Origin: Citrobacter amalonaticus | GTDB taxonomy: Bacteria; Pseudomonadota; Gammaproteobacteria; Enterobacterales; Enterobacteriaceae | Assembly: GCA_028994555.1 (NCBI GenBank) | Contig: JARDVN010000001.1 | Span: 3,720,001 to 3,784,000, forward strand | Length of the DNA: 64,000 nt | Reading direction: 5' to 3' | In this document: piece by piece, positions 1 to 7,853 of the stretch | How positions within the stretch are numbered: the stretch's first letter is position 1 | How the letters are laid out: the number at the start of each line of letters is the position of its first letter | Translations under genes and position numbers: made by a program | Notes under the pieces: generated by a model | The model's input: the letters and a program-made list of their open reading frames with translations, nothing else | Database searches by the model: none | What the model was told of the DNA's origin: nothing

Positions 1-200
1 TTAAATTCTCCTGGACTGTTCATGTATTGAACGTGTTCATCAATCTGTATCGCATCGAGTATATCAGGACTGACACAAGCCTTAGGTCCGAAAAGGATGC
101 GCGTTCGTATAATTAAGATAAATACGTATAAAACTGGCGCAGATAGTAACACCCGCTGAGAAAGGCAGATACGGCAATTTGCATCCGCCTTCTCGATTGT
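1..200 (-). promoter_or_regulatory. Intergenic region downstream of rssB, probable galU leader
   Basis: No gene is visible here. Read on the minus strand, the window edge ends in a purine-rich AGGAG followed by AATTTAA. That looks like a ribosome binding site whose start codon would lie just outside the window. In E. coli galU follows rssB in the same direction, so this is probably the galU leader; the galU part is inference from synteny. An AT-rich stretch around 105-125 could hold a minus-strand promoter, but I cannot fix its -35 and -10 boxes. Confidence 0.4.
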
Positions 201-1214
201 TCATTCTGCAGACAACATAAGACGCAGCCTACCTCCTGCCCCCCAAATTTGGCACTGCCAGGCCTCGCAGCGTTGACTAATTTGGTTGAGGTAGGTATTC
301 CCCAGCGTTCCCAGTGGAACGCCGTTACTGATTTGCACATTATGCGAACCGGTATTTAATGTCGCATTGAGTCCGGCTGAAACCAGAATCAGATTTTTAA
401 GCTGACTATGATAATAGCCAACTAATAGCGGAAACTGTCCGGGTAAATTCGCCTGACGGAGCAGTTGGTTGACCTGCTTCAATAATGCTCCAAGTTCCGG
501 CAGACGCTGATTCTGATGCACGAGTTGATCCTGCAACAAACCATTAAATAACGCCCGCAGGAGTAACGCCGCCAGCACACCGTTGTCGCCAGCACGGGTA
601 ACATCCAGGCAATAAAATGCGAGATCATTCTCCGAAAGCGGCGCAATATCCAGAACCAGTCCGGGCTTATCTGCCGAAACCAGTTGTCGATAGTTGACCC
701 GACAATGCGAAATAACCTGTTGCACCGGAGGCTGAAGTTCCTGAAGCAATTTTGCAGCGGCAGCAGGATTATCCACCATCGCATCCCAGTCACGAAAAAG
801 ACGCTCTTCTTCTTCAACCCGGGAATTAAACATATTTGGATACAGACAGGCAAACACGGTTTCCCGCAGCCGGGTCAGGTCTTTTACCGGCTTCAGCAGG
901 ACGTCATTCACGCCGAGACGTAAGGCTTTGGCGATATCTGCCATATTTTCTGTCGCCGAGATCACCAGAATCGGCGTCTGGTCACCGCGGTTACGCAAAT
1001 GTTCCACCAGACTAAGGCCATTCATTCTCGGCATGGCGAGATCGCAAATCATGAGATCAGGTGTGAAATCGGCTAAACGGTCCAGAGCCTCAATCCCATC
1101 GCTCGCCAGTACCGTTGTCGCTCCCAAAGAGGAAAACCACGAATCCAGAAGCGAGCGAAAAACTGGCTCGTCTTCAACGATTAGAATCTGTTTTCCGACC
1201 AATGGCTGCGTCAT
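201..1214 (-). CDS. rssB: RssB, response-regulator adaptor that delivers RpoS to ClpXP
   Basis: This 337-residue protein has an N-terminal receiver domain (about 8-125) and a C-terminal PP2C-like domain without an obvious phosphatase metal site. The acidic pocket (E14, D15) and the phospho-acceptor D58 in ICDLAMPRMNG are present, with the conserved Lys in LLKPVKD. RssB of E. coli binds sigma-S and presents it to the ClpXP protease; phosphorylation at D58 strengthens the interaction. The length matches the family. It follows rssA on the same strand after about 90 bp, and galU is expected beyond it. The reading frame is intact. Identification rests on domain order, residues and the rssA-rssB neighbourhood. 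Confidence 0.97.
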   Translation of the reverse strand: MTQPLVGKQILIVEDEPVFRSLLDSWFSSLGATTVLASDGIEALDRLADFTPDLMICDLAMPRMNGLSLVEHLRNRGDQTPILVISATENMADIAKALRLGVNDVLLKPVKDLTRLRETVFACLYPNMFNSRVEEEERLFRDWDAMVDNPAAAAKLLQELQPPVQQVISHCRVNYRQLVSADKPGLVLDIAPLSENDLAFYCLDVTRAGDNGVLAALLLRALFNGLLQDQLVHQNQRLPELGALLKQVNQLLRQANLPGQFPLLVGYYHSQLKNLILVSAGLNATLNTGSHNVQISNGVPLGTLGNTYLNQISQRCEAWQCQIWGAGGRLRLMLSAE

Positions 1215-1244
1215 GTTCTCTCCCCTGACTGGCTTTACTCAATA

Positions 1245-1262
1245 GTGGCATGCTATTGCCAC
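1245..1262 (-). terminator. Intercistronic hairpin between rssA and rssB
   Basis: GTGGCA and TGCCAC form a 6-bp stem around a TGCTAT loop in the rssA-rssB gap. There is no strong U tract, so it may attenuate or protect the transcript rather than terminate it. Confidence 0.3.
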
Positions 1263-1306
1263 ACACGCCTGTCAGAATATGCTTAAGTGTAGTTAAAAAT
1301 GGTGCG

Positions 1307-2217
1307 TCAAACGCCGGCTCGCACCAGAGGTAAAAGTTCGTCCATCTTTTTCTCAACCGCTAGCCGCCCTGCTTCTATGGCAGAACTGGCACGATGAAAA
1401 TCCAGGGTGGAGATTTGTGGACAGAACGGTTGGATTAATATGTCCGGCGGGTCGCCCGCCATGCGATTACGCTTCAGGCGATTTTCCAGCACCTGAATCG
1501 ACGTGGTCATGATTTCCATCGCGGTGGGCGCCGTCACCACGCGACGTGCGGTAATATTGCCCAGCCGTTCTTTCAGGCGCGCATGCCAGGGAAGCCCTTC
1601 ATCGCTCCCCTCCGGAGCATCATCACTGACGTTCAATGACAGCAGATCCTGCTGCATCAAATGTGCGTCGTGTTGCAGATCGACAGCAATCACAATATCC
1701 GCACCCAGCGCGCGGGTCAGTGAGATGGGAACCGGATTAACGACGCCGCCGTCCACCAGCCAATAGCCATTGTGGGCGACGGGCGACATCAGGCCGGGAA
1801 TACTGCAGGAGGCACGAACGGCGAGATGGAGATCGCCTTCCGTAAACCATAATTCGCGCCCGGTACTGAGATTGGTCGCCACCGTTGCAAAACGACGGCT
1901 ACACTGCTCAATTTCAGCGACTGGCATAACGTTGCGGTATTGATTAAAGACGCGTTCGCCGCGCAGCAGTCCCCCCCCCTTCGCCAGGACACGTCCATCA
2001 GACGCAGGACATCCCAATAGCTGAACGAGCAGACCCACTCTTCTAACGCGGGCAATTTATTGCAGGCGTAGGCGGCACCGACCAGCGAACCGATGGAACA
2101 CCCTGCGACGATATCAATATCAATGCCCATGTGTTTGAGGGCTTTGATGACACCAATATGCGACCAGCCTCGCGCTGCACCAGAACCTAGCGCCAGACCT
2201 ATTTTCATTTTTCTCAT
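1307..2217 (-). CDS. rssA: RssA, patatin-like phospholipase family protein (frame broken by a C-run expansion)
   Basis: Two overlapping frames together give a complete RssA of about 302 residues. The N-terminal part runs from the ATG at 2217 and carries the patatin oxyanion motif GSGAARG and the nucleophile elbow GCSIG. The second part carries the catalytic Asp region DGGVVNP. The frame breaks at nine C's (1971-1979), where the protein continuity (RRGG then LLRGERV) needs seven; this is the only +2 in the window. Removing two bases restores 303 codons. RssA lies upstream of rssB in E. coli, and its physiological role is unclear. I interpret the break as a homopolymer sequencing error, although an alternative +2 mutation in a long run cannot be excluded. 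Confidence 0.9.
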
Positions 2218-2330
2218 GTGACCGACAGACTTCCCCTGGCTTACGGGCGTAGCAACATCTCCAACGCTCAGTTAACATAGCGCTACTCAGGCTTTTTTTA
2301 TCCGCCTTTTTTTTATCAGGGAGTTTTTTT

Positions 2331-2788
2331 GTGTCTCAGCTTTGTCCCTGTGGTAGCGCTGTCGAGTATAGCCTATGTTGCCACCGATATCTGTCTGGTG
2401 AGCAAGTTGCACCCGATCCATCGCACCTCATGCGTTCGCGCTACTGCGCTTTTGTGATGAAAGACGCAGATTATTTGATACGGACCTGGCATCCATCCTG
2501 TCACGCAGCCAGCTTCCGGGATGAGATCGGTGCCGGATTTGCCACCACTGAATGGCTGGGGTTGACCGTTTTCGAACACACCGTGTCTGAGAAAGACAAC
2601 ACCGGTTACGTCAGTTTTGTCGCCCGTTTTCGCGAACACGACAAACCGGGGGGCAATCATTGAACGTTCTCGTTTTTTAAAAGAAAACGGTCAGTGGTAC
2701 TATATCGACGGCACACGCCCGCAATTCGGACGCAACGACCCCTGCCCTTGTGGCTCAGGTAAAAAAATTTAAAAAATGCTGCGGCTAG
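2331..2788 (+). CDS. ychJ: YchJ, SEC-C motif protein (UPF0225), two +1 homopolymer errors
   Basis: The protein starts at GTG 2331 and opens with the SEC-C-type zinc motif [13 protein letters not shown]. After correction it ends with a second one, [14 protein letters not shown], before TAG at 2786-2788. Two runs are one base too long: G6 at 2648-2653 (five needed) and A7 at 2761-2767 (six needed). With both fixed the product is about 151 residues, the usual YchJ size. SEC-C motifs bind zinc and in SecA contact SecB; the function of YchJ itself is unknown. It is divergent from rssA and followed by purU on the same strand. Confidence 0.9.
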
Positions 2789-2843
2789 TCAACTGCCCGA
2801 CAGTATTCACTCAGCAAACATCATCAACAGGATTACCGCTGCA

Positions 2844-3686
2844 ATGCATTCTTTACAACGAAAAGTGCTTCGTACCATCTGCCCTGACCAGAAAGGGCTC
2901 ATCGCGCGTATTACGAATATTTGCTACAAACATGAACTGAATATCGTGCAGAACAATGAGTTTGTAGACCACCGCACCGGGCGTTTTTTCATGCGCACCG
3001 AGCTGGAAGGGATTTTCAACGACGCCACGCTGCTGGCCGATCTGGACAGCGCCTTGCCCGAAGGCTCTGTTCGTGAGTTGAATCCTGCCGGACGTCGTCG
3101 CGTGGTGATTCTGGTCACCAAAGAAGCGCATTGTCTGGGCGATCTGTTAATGAAAGCCAACTATGGCGGTCTCGATGTGGATATCGCGGCCGTGATTGGT
3201 AATCACGAAACGCTGCGTTCGCTGGTTGAGCGCTTTGAAATTCCTTTCGAACTGGTCAGTCATGAAGGGTTAACCCGCGAAGAGCACGATCAGAAAATGG
3301 CTGACGCGATTGACGCGCACCAACCGGATTACGTGGTGCTGGCAAAATACATGCGTGTGCTGACGCCGGAATTTGTGGCGCGCTTCCCGAACCAGATTAT
3401 TAATATTCACCACTCGTTCCTGCCAGCGTTCATTGGCGCGCGGCCTTACCATCAGGCTTATGAGCGCGGGGTGAAAATCATCGGCGCGACGGCGCATTAT
3501 GTGAATGACAATCTGGACGAAGGTCCGATCATCATGCAGGACGTCATCCATGTGGATCACACCTACACGGCGGAAGACATGATGCGCGCGGGTCGTGACG
3601 TCGAAAAAAACGTTCTGAGCCGCGCGTTGTATCAGGTACTTGCCCAGCGCGTGTTTGTGTACGGCAACCGGACGATTATTCTTTAA
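2844..3686 (+). CDS. purU: Formyltetrahydrofolate deformylase PurU
   Basis: This intact 280-residue enzyme hydrolyses 10-formyl-THF to formate and THF, supplying formate for PurT and balancing the one-carbon pool. An N-terminal ACT domain (about 8-85) probably senses methionine/glycine as in E. coli PurU. The C-terminal formyltransferase-fold domain carries the N-H-D triad: N187 and H189 in INIHHSFLPAF and D225 in LDEGPI. It stands between ychJ and the tRNA-Tyr cluster, as in E. coli. The ATG at 2844 is the natural start because the ACT domain begins a few residues later. Confidence 0.98.
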   Translation: MHSLQRKVLRTICPDQKGLIARITNICYKHELNIVQNNEFVDHRTGRFFMRTELEGIFNDATLLADLDSALPEGSVRELNPAGRRRVVILVTKEAHCLGDLLMKANYGGLDVDIAAVIGNHETLRSLVERFEIPFELVSHEGLTREEHDQKMADAIDAHQPDYVVLAKYMRVLTPEFVARFPNQIINIHHSFLPAFIGARPYHQAYERGVKIIGATAHYVNDNLDEGPIIMQDVIHVDHTYTAEDMMRAGRDVEKNVLSRALYQVLAQRVFVYGNRTIIL

Positions 3687-3767
3687 TCGACTGAGAAATG
3701 AATTGGTTACCTTTACGGCTTAGCGGGTAAAAATCAGGCAACCAGTTTATTTTTCTCACCGGAATGC

Positions 3768-3802
3768 TTTACAGGGGCGCGTCATTTGATATGATGCGCC
3801 CC
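3768..3802 (+). promoter_or_regulatory. Stable-RNA promoter of the tRNA-Tyr cluster
   Basis: There is a -35 TTTACA (3768-3773), a 16-bp spacer and a -10 TATGAT (3790-3795), followed by a GC-rich discriminator GCGCCCC. This is the arrangement of the stringently controlled tyrT promoter of E. coli. The AT-containing region upstream (about 3690-3765) is where Fis sites lie in E. coli; I did not identify individual Fis sites. Confidence 0.85.
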
Positions 3803-3845
3803 GCTTCCCGAAACGGAAGCAGGCCAGTAAAACGCATTACCCCGT

Positions 3846-3913
3846 GGTGGGGTTCCCGAGCGATCATAAGGGAGCTGACTGCAAATCTGCCGTCATCGAC
3901 TTCGAAGGTTCGA
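3846..3913 (+). pseudogene. Chimeric, truncated tRNA-Tyr-like sequence
   Basis: The sequence starts as a tRNA-Tyr (GGTGGGGTTCCCGAGCG) and keeps the long variable arm. The anticodon loop reads CTGCAAA (anticodon GCA instead of GTA), the anticodon stem has a T-T mismatch, and the D-loop differs. After the T-loop sequence AAGGTTCGA it runs straight into spacer-repeat sequence (CTCGAGCGATAGTG...). No acceptor 3' strand or CCA follows. The shared AAGGTTCGA suggests recombination between a tRNA gene and the downstream repeat. It is first in the transcript, directly behind the promoter. Confidence 0.75.
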
Positions 3914-4024
3914 CTCGAGCGATAGTGAGAGAACGTTGCCAACGGCAACGGCCCGAACGGTGAGGAGCTTTAGCTCCGAATAATCCTTCACTGTTATCGA
4001 ATGCACGCAATATCTTTATCCCGT

Positions 4025-4110
<86 letters not shown>

Positions 4111-4172
4111 TTATTCACTACAGTGATGTAGTTAACTCGATGAGCAATCCAGAAGTTTGTGCTTGTCGGGGA

Positions 4173-4292
4173 AGGTTAAGAACCTTCGATTAAGGTTCGA
4201 CTCGAGCGAAAGCGAGAGAACGTTGCCAACGGCAACGGCCCGAAGGGTGAGGAGCGAAGCGACGAATAATCCTTCCCCCCACCACCATTCAC
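4173..4292 (+). repeat. Spacer copy of the tRNA-Tyr-associated repeat
   Basis: The spacer between the two complete tRNA genes contains AAGGTTCGACTCGAGCGAAA, an ACGTTGCC.. hairpin and a terminal copy of the tRNA 3' end (CCTTC, C run, CACCACCA). It matches the 3' two-thirds of the tandem units downstream of the second tRNA. The stretch after the pseudo-tRNA (about 3905-4000) is a further, more diverged copy lacking the CCACCA end. Confidence 0.75.
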
Positions 4293-4322
4293 ACTGTACG
4301 TTCTGACAATATGTTTACCCCT

Positions 4323-4408
<86 letters not shown>

Positions 4409-4766
4409 TCACTTCCCTGTTACACCTTTGCCAAATCAATCGACGTTTCCCTATATTCTGCCCATGCGGGGAAGGATGAGAAGCTTCGATTAAGGTTCGA
4501 CTCGAGCGAAAGCGAGAGAACGTTGCCGCAGGCAACGACCCGAAGGGCGAGGCGCAACGCACCGGGTAATCCTTCCCCCCACCACCATCACTTCCCTGTT
4601 ACACCTTTGCCAAATCAATCGACGTAGCCCTATATTCTGCCCATGCGGGGAAGGATGAGAAGCTTCGATTAAGGTTCGATTCGAGCGCAGCGAGAAAGCG
4701 TTGCCGCAGGCAACGACCCGAAGGGCGAGGCGCAACGCACCGGGTAATCCTTCCCCCCAACACGAT
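4409..4766 (+). repeat. Two tandem ~179-bp tRNA-Tyr-associated repeats (rtT type)
   Basis: Two nearly identical units (4409-4587 and 4588-4766) each end in a copy of the tRNA-Tyr 3' end, the second decayed to CAACACGA. The 179-bp period becomes 178 if the extra C in each C run is removed, the period known for the repeats after E. coli tyrT/tyrV. Each unit carries palindromes such as CGTTGCCGCAGGCAACG. In E. coli this region yields the rtT RNA and can encode a small basic peptide; I see no convincing coding frame here. Confidence 0.85.
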
Positions 4767-4800
4767 CATCTCTTTTCAACAGCCCTTGCCCTGTTTCATC

Positions 4801-4878
4801 GCCTGATGACGCTTCGCTTATCAGGCCTACAAAGACGTGATTCACGCCAGGCCGGATAAAGCAACGCCGCCATCCGGC
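4801..4878. repeat. Pair of REP (palindromic) elements
   Basis: Two REP-type imperfect palindromes are separated by about 24 bp: GCCTGATG...TCAGGC (4801-4826) and GCCGGATA...ATCCGGC (4851-4878, inverted). Together they form a BIME-like unit between the tRNA transcript and the convergent nar operon. Such elements can bind gyrase or IHF and stabilise transcript ends. Confidence 0.8.
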
Positions 4879-4883
4879 ATCAA

Positions 4884-4909
4884 CAAAAAAACCCTGCGAC
4901 GCAGGGTTT
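4884..4909 (-). terminator. Rho-independent terminator of narGHJI
   Basis: AAACCCTGC and GCAGGGTTT form a 9-bp stem around GAC. On the minus strand it is followed by a run of seven U's (the A run at 4884-4890). It lies 24 bp beyond the narI stop. Confidence 0.88.
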
Positions 4910-4932
4910 GACAAGGATAACGTCAGACGCAA

Positions 4933-5611
4933 TCAGTGACGGGCGCGAACAATCTGGTATTTGCGCGTCAGATACTCCACGGGTGCGCTCCAGATGTGCA
5001 CCAGACGGGAGAACGGGAACAGCAGGAACAACGTCATCCCCAGCACCAGGTGCAGACGAAAGATAAACGCCACCCCCCTCCAGATGCGCTGATGCCCCTC
5101 CATGGAACGTCACCACAGACTGCGCCCATCCCACCAGCTTCATCATTTCGCTGCCGTCCATATGCTGGGCGGAGAACGGAATAGTCGACAGCCCCAGCGC
5201 ACACTGGATCACCAGCAGCGAGAGAATCAGGATGTCAGCCCCGGTGGTGGTCGCCCGCACGCGTGGGCTAAACAGACGACGCTTGAGCAACAGCACGCCG
5301 CCCACGAGACACATCATGCCCGCCGCGCCGCCGCCAATCATTGCCATCTTCTGTTTCACTTCAACAGGCAGCCACGCTTCATACATCCAGTGCGGCGTCA
5401 GCATACCGAGAAAGTGACCGGCGAAGATCCCCAGAATCCCAAAGTGGAACAGGTTTGAGGCCATGTTCATCCCCTTGCGATCCAGCATCTGGCTGGACGC
5501 GGCACGCCAGGTGTACTGACCATAGTCATAACGCAGCCAGCTCCCGATCAGAAACACGGACCCGGCGATGTACGGATAGATGTCAAAGAAGAACATATTC
5601 AGGAAGTGCAT
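4933..5611 (-). CDS. narI: NarI, cytochrome b gamma subunit of nitrate reductase A (+1 frameshift)
   Basis: NarI is the membrane anchor and quinol dehydrogenase of NarGHI, passing electrons via two b hemes to NarH. The first 190 or so codons encode transmembrane helices with heme-ligand histidines in [18 protein letters not shown] and, near the break, TFHGGA. The frame is lost at six C's (5073-5078, five needed). The other frame continues with an [12 protein letters not shown] helix and ends ...YQIVRARH at 4933. The corrected product is 225 residues, the E. coli length. narJ stop and narI start share the A of TAATG at 5611. It is last in narGHJI. Confidence 0.93.
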
Positions 5612-6321
5612 TATTGCTGTCCTCCGGTGGTGATATTCAGATATTGCGGCGCAACGGCTCCGGCAAAACGACGTTGGTGAGCAACGATTTCAGATTCACC
5701 GCAGCCCTGATCGGCAAAGAATTTCACCTGCTCTTCTTCCCAGACCGCATCAAGCGCTTGCGGCGTATCGTCGCGAACTTCATCGGCAATTTTTTCGGCA
5801 ACTTTGTCACTGTCGATCGCCGCATTTGCCAGCTTCAGCAGCAGATCGAACAGCACCGCATAGCGGCTTTCACGCTGCTGCAGACGCGCACTCAGTAGCG
5901 CCAGAATCGGCGCGATGTCCTGCAACCCGCCTAGCGCCTCGCGCTTCGGCAACTGCGCCAGGTATTCCAGGTACAGCGGCAGATGGTCCGGCAATTCACG
6001 ACTGTCGAGCTGTAAACCGTGCTGCTCGTACTGCGCCATCAGGTCAACCATCGCCTGGCCGCGATCGCGGGACTCACCGTGGACGTGCTCAAACAGCAGC
6101 AGTGAGGTCGCCCGCCCGCGGTCAAACAGTTCGCTGTAGTTGGCCTGCACGTCCAGCATCTCCTGCGCGGTTAAATCCCGCAGGAAAACGCTGAGCGTAT
6201 GCGCATCCTCTTTATCAAGATTTTCAGATGACGCGAGTGCCTCGTACAGTTCCTGTTGATGCTGCCATAGGGCAGCATCCGGGTACTCGAGCAGACGCGA
6301 AACAATGACGAGTTCAATCAT
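5611..6321 (-). CDS. narJ: NarJ, chaperone for nitrate reductase assembly
   Basis: This intact 236-residue cytoplasmic protein belongs to the NarJ/TorD family of redox-enzyme maturation proteins. In E. coli it binds the N terminus of NarG and is needed for insertion of the molybdenum cofactor and of the FS0 cluster before NarGH docks on NarI. It is all-helical and acidic with no metal or membrane motif, as usual. It overlaps narH by 4 bp (ATGA type) and touches narI, so it is translationally coupled within the operon. Confidence 0.97.
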   Translation of the reverse strand: MIELVIVSRLLEYPDAALWQHQQELYEALASSENLDKEDAHTLSVFLRDLTAQEMLDVQANYSELFDRGRATSLLLFEHVHGESRDRGQAMVDLMAQYEQHGLQLDSRELPDHLPLYLEYLAQLPKREALGGLQDIAPILALLSARLQQRESRYAVLFDLLLKLANAAIDSDKVAEKIADEVRDDTPQALDAVWEEEQVKFFADQGCGESEIVAHQRRFAGAVAPQYLNITTGGQQ

Positions 6322-7853
6322 TGGTGCGGCTCCGTTTTGCTGGTCACATCGATGGCGTCAATGCGGCGACTGTTGAACAGGTTAAATTTGGTGTCTGAAC
6401 CGTGGCACCCGTCGCCGAAGGTAAAGCCACAGCCGCTTTTCTCCGGGAAGGCGTCACGCGCCAGTTCGCGATGGCTGCTCGGTACCACAAAGCGATCTTC
6501 GTAGTTAGCAATTGCCAGGTAGCGATACATCTCCTGTGCCTGCGCTTCGCTTAAGCCAACTTCTTCCAGCGCGCGGGTATCCACTTTACCGTCAACGGTT
6601 TCCGCACGTTTATAGTGACGCATCGCCAGCATCCGTTTCAGCGCCAGCAGCACCGGTTGGGTATCGCCTGCGGTCAGTAAGTTAGCAAGGTACTGAACCG
6701 GAATACGCAGGCTGTCAACGTCCGGCAGAATGCCGTTGCTACCCAACTCACCCGCATCCGCCGCCGACTGAATCGGTGACAGCGGCGGCACATACCACAC
6801 CATCGGCAGCGTTCGATACTCCGGATGCAGCGGCAGCGCCAGCTTCCAGTCCATCGCCATTTTGTAAACCGGCGACTGCTGAGCCGCATCTATCACGCTC
6901 AGCGGAATACCGTCTTTCAGCGCCTGTTCAATGACAGCCGGGTCGTTCGGATCGAGGAACACATCCAGTTGACGCTGGTAAAGATCTTTCTCGTGTTCGG
7001 TGCTCGCCGCGCTCTCAATCGCATCCGCGTCATACAGCAGCACGCCGAGATAACGAATACGCCCCACGCAGGTTTCAGAACACACGGTCGGTTGACCGGC
7101 TTCGATACGCGGATAGCAGAAAATGCACTTCTCGGACTTGCCGCTCTTCCAGTTGAAGTAGATTTTTTTGTACGGGCAGCCGGTGATGCACATCCGCCAG
7201 CCACGGCACTTATCCTGGTCGATCAGTACGATGCCGTCTTCTTCACGCTTGTAGATGGCGCCGCTCGGGCAAGTCGCCACGCACGCCGGGTTGAGACAGT
7301 GCTCGCACAGGCGCGGCAGATACATCATGAAGGTGTTTTCGAACTGGCCGTACATCGCCTTCTGCATGTTTTCGAAGTTCTGGTCTTTGGCGCGTTTTTC
7401 AAATTCGCCACCCAGAATTTCTTCCCAGTTCGGACCGCTGGTGATTTTGTCCATCCGCTTGCCGGTAATCAGCGAGCGTGGACGGGCAATCGGCTGGTGT
7501 TTGCTTTCCGGCGCGTTGTGCAGGTTCTGGTAGTCGTAGTCAAACGGCTCGTAATAGTCGTCAATCCCCGGCAGATGCGGGTTGGCGAAAATTTTACCGA
7601 GCAGCATCGCACGGTTCCCCATACGCGGCTGCAGCTTGCCGTTGATTTTACGGATCCAGCCGCCCTTCCATTTCTCCTGGTTTTCCCAGTCGTTCGGGAA
7701 ACCAACGCCGGGCTTGCTTTCCACGTTGTTGAACCAGGCGTATTCCATCCCTTCGCGGCTGGTCCAGACATTTTTACAGGTTACAGAACAGGTGTGGCAG
7801 CCGATGCACTTATCGAGATTCAGCACCATACCGACTTGTGAACGAATTTTCAT
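6318..7853 (-). CDS. narH: NarH, iron-sulfur beta subunit of nitrate reductase A
   Basis: This intact 511-residue electron-transfer subunit has four cysteine groups: CIGCHTCSVTC near residue 16, CEHCLNPACVATC, CRGWRMCITGC and CIFCYPR...CSETC. The third group has Trp in place of one Cys, the known NarH feature that gives a [3Fe-4S] cluster instead of [4Fe-4S]. It carries electrons from the NarI hemes to NarG on the cytoplasmic side of the membrane. It overlaps narG and narJ by 4 bp each. Confidence 0.98.
   Translation of the reverse strand: MKIRSQVGMVLNLDKCIGCHTCSVTCKNVWTSREGMEYAWFNNVESKPGVGFPNDWENQEKWKGGWIRKINGKLQPRMGNRAMLLGKIFANPHLPGIDDYYEPFDYDYQNLHNAPESKHQPIARPRSLITGKRMDKITSGPNWEEILGGEFEKRAKDQNFENMQKAMYGQFENTFMMYLPRLCEHCLNPACVATCPSGAIYKREEDGIVLIDQDKCRGWRMCITGCPYKKIYFNWKSGKSEKCIFCYPRIEAGQPTVCSETCVGRIRYLGVLLYDADAIESAASTEHEKDLYQRQLDVFLDPNDPAVIEQALKDGIPLSVIDAAQQSPVYKMAMDWKLALPLHPEYRTLPMVWYVPPLSPIQSAADAGELGSNGILPDVDSLRIPVQYLANLLTAGDTQPVLLALKRMLAMRHYKRAETVDGKVDTRALEEVGLSEAQAQEMYRYLAIANYEDRFVVPSSHRELARDAFPEKSGCGFTFGDGCHGSDTKFNLFNSRRIDAIDVTSKTEPHQ

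Noticed and set aside
3846..3913. A tRNA-Cys gene, because of the GCA anticodon
   Set aside because: The body, variable arm and 5' acceptor are tRNA-Tyr, and no 3' acceptor strand or CCA exists.
6825..7841. Long plus-strand ORF opposite narH, and a similar one opposite narG
   Set aside because: Shadow frames of GC-rich coding DNA; the minus-strand narGH proteins have all expected motifs.
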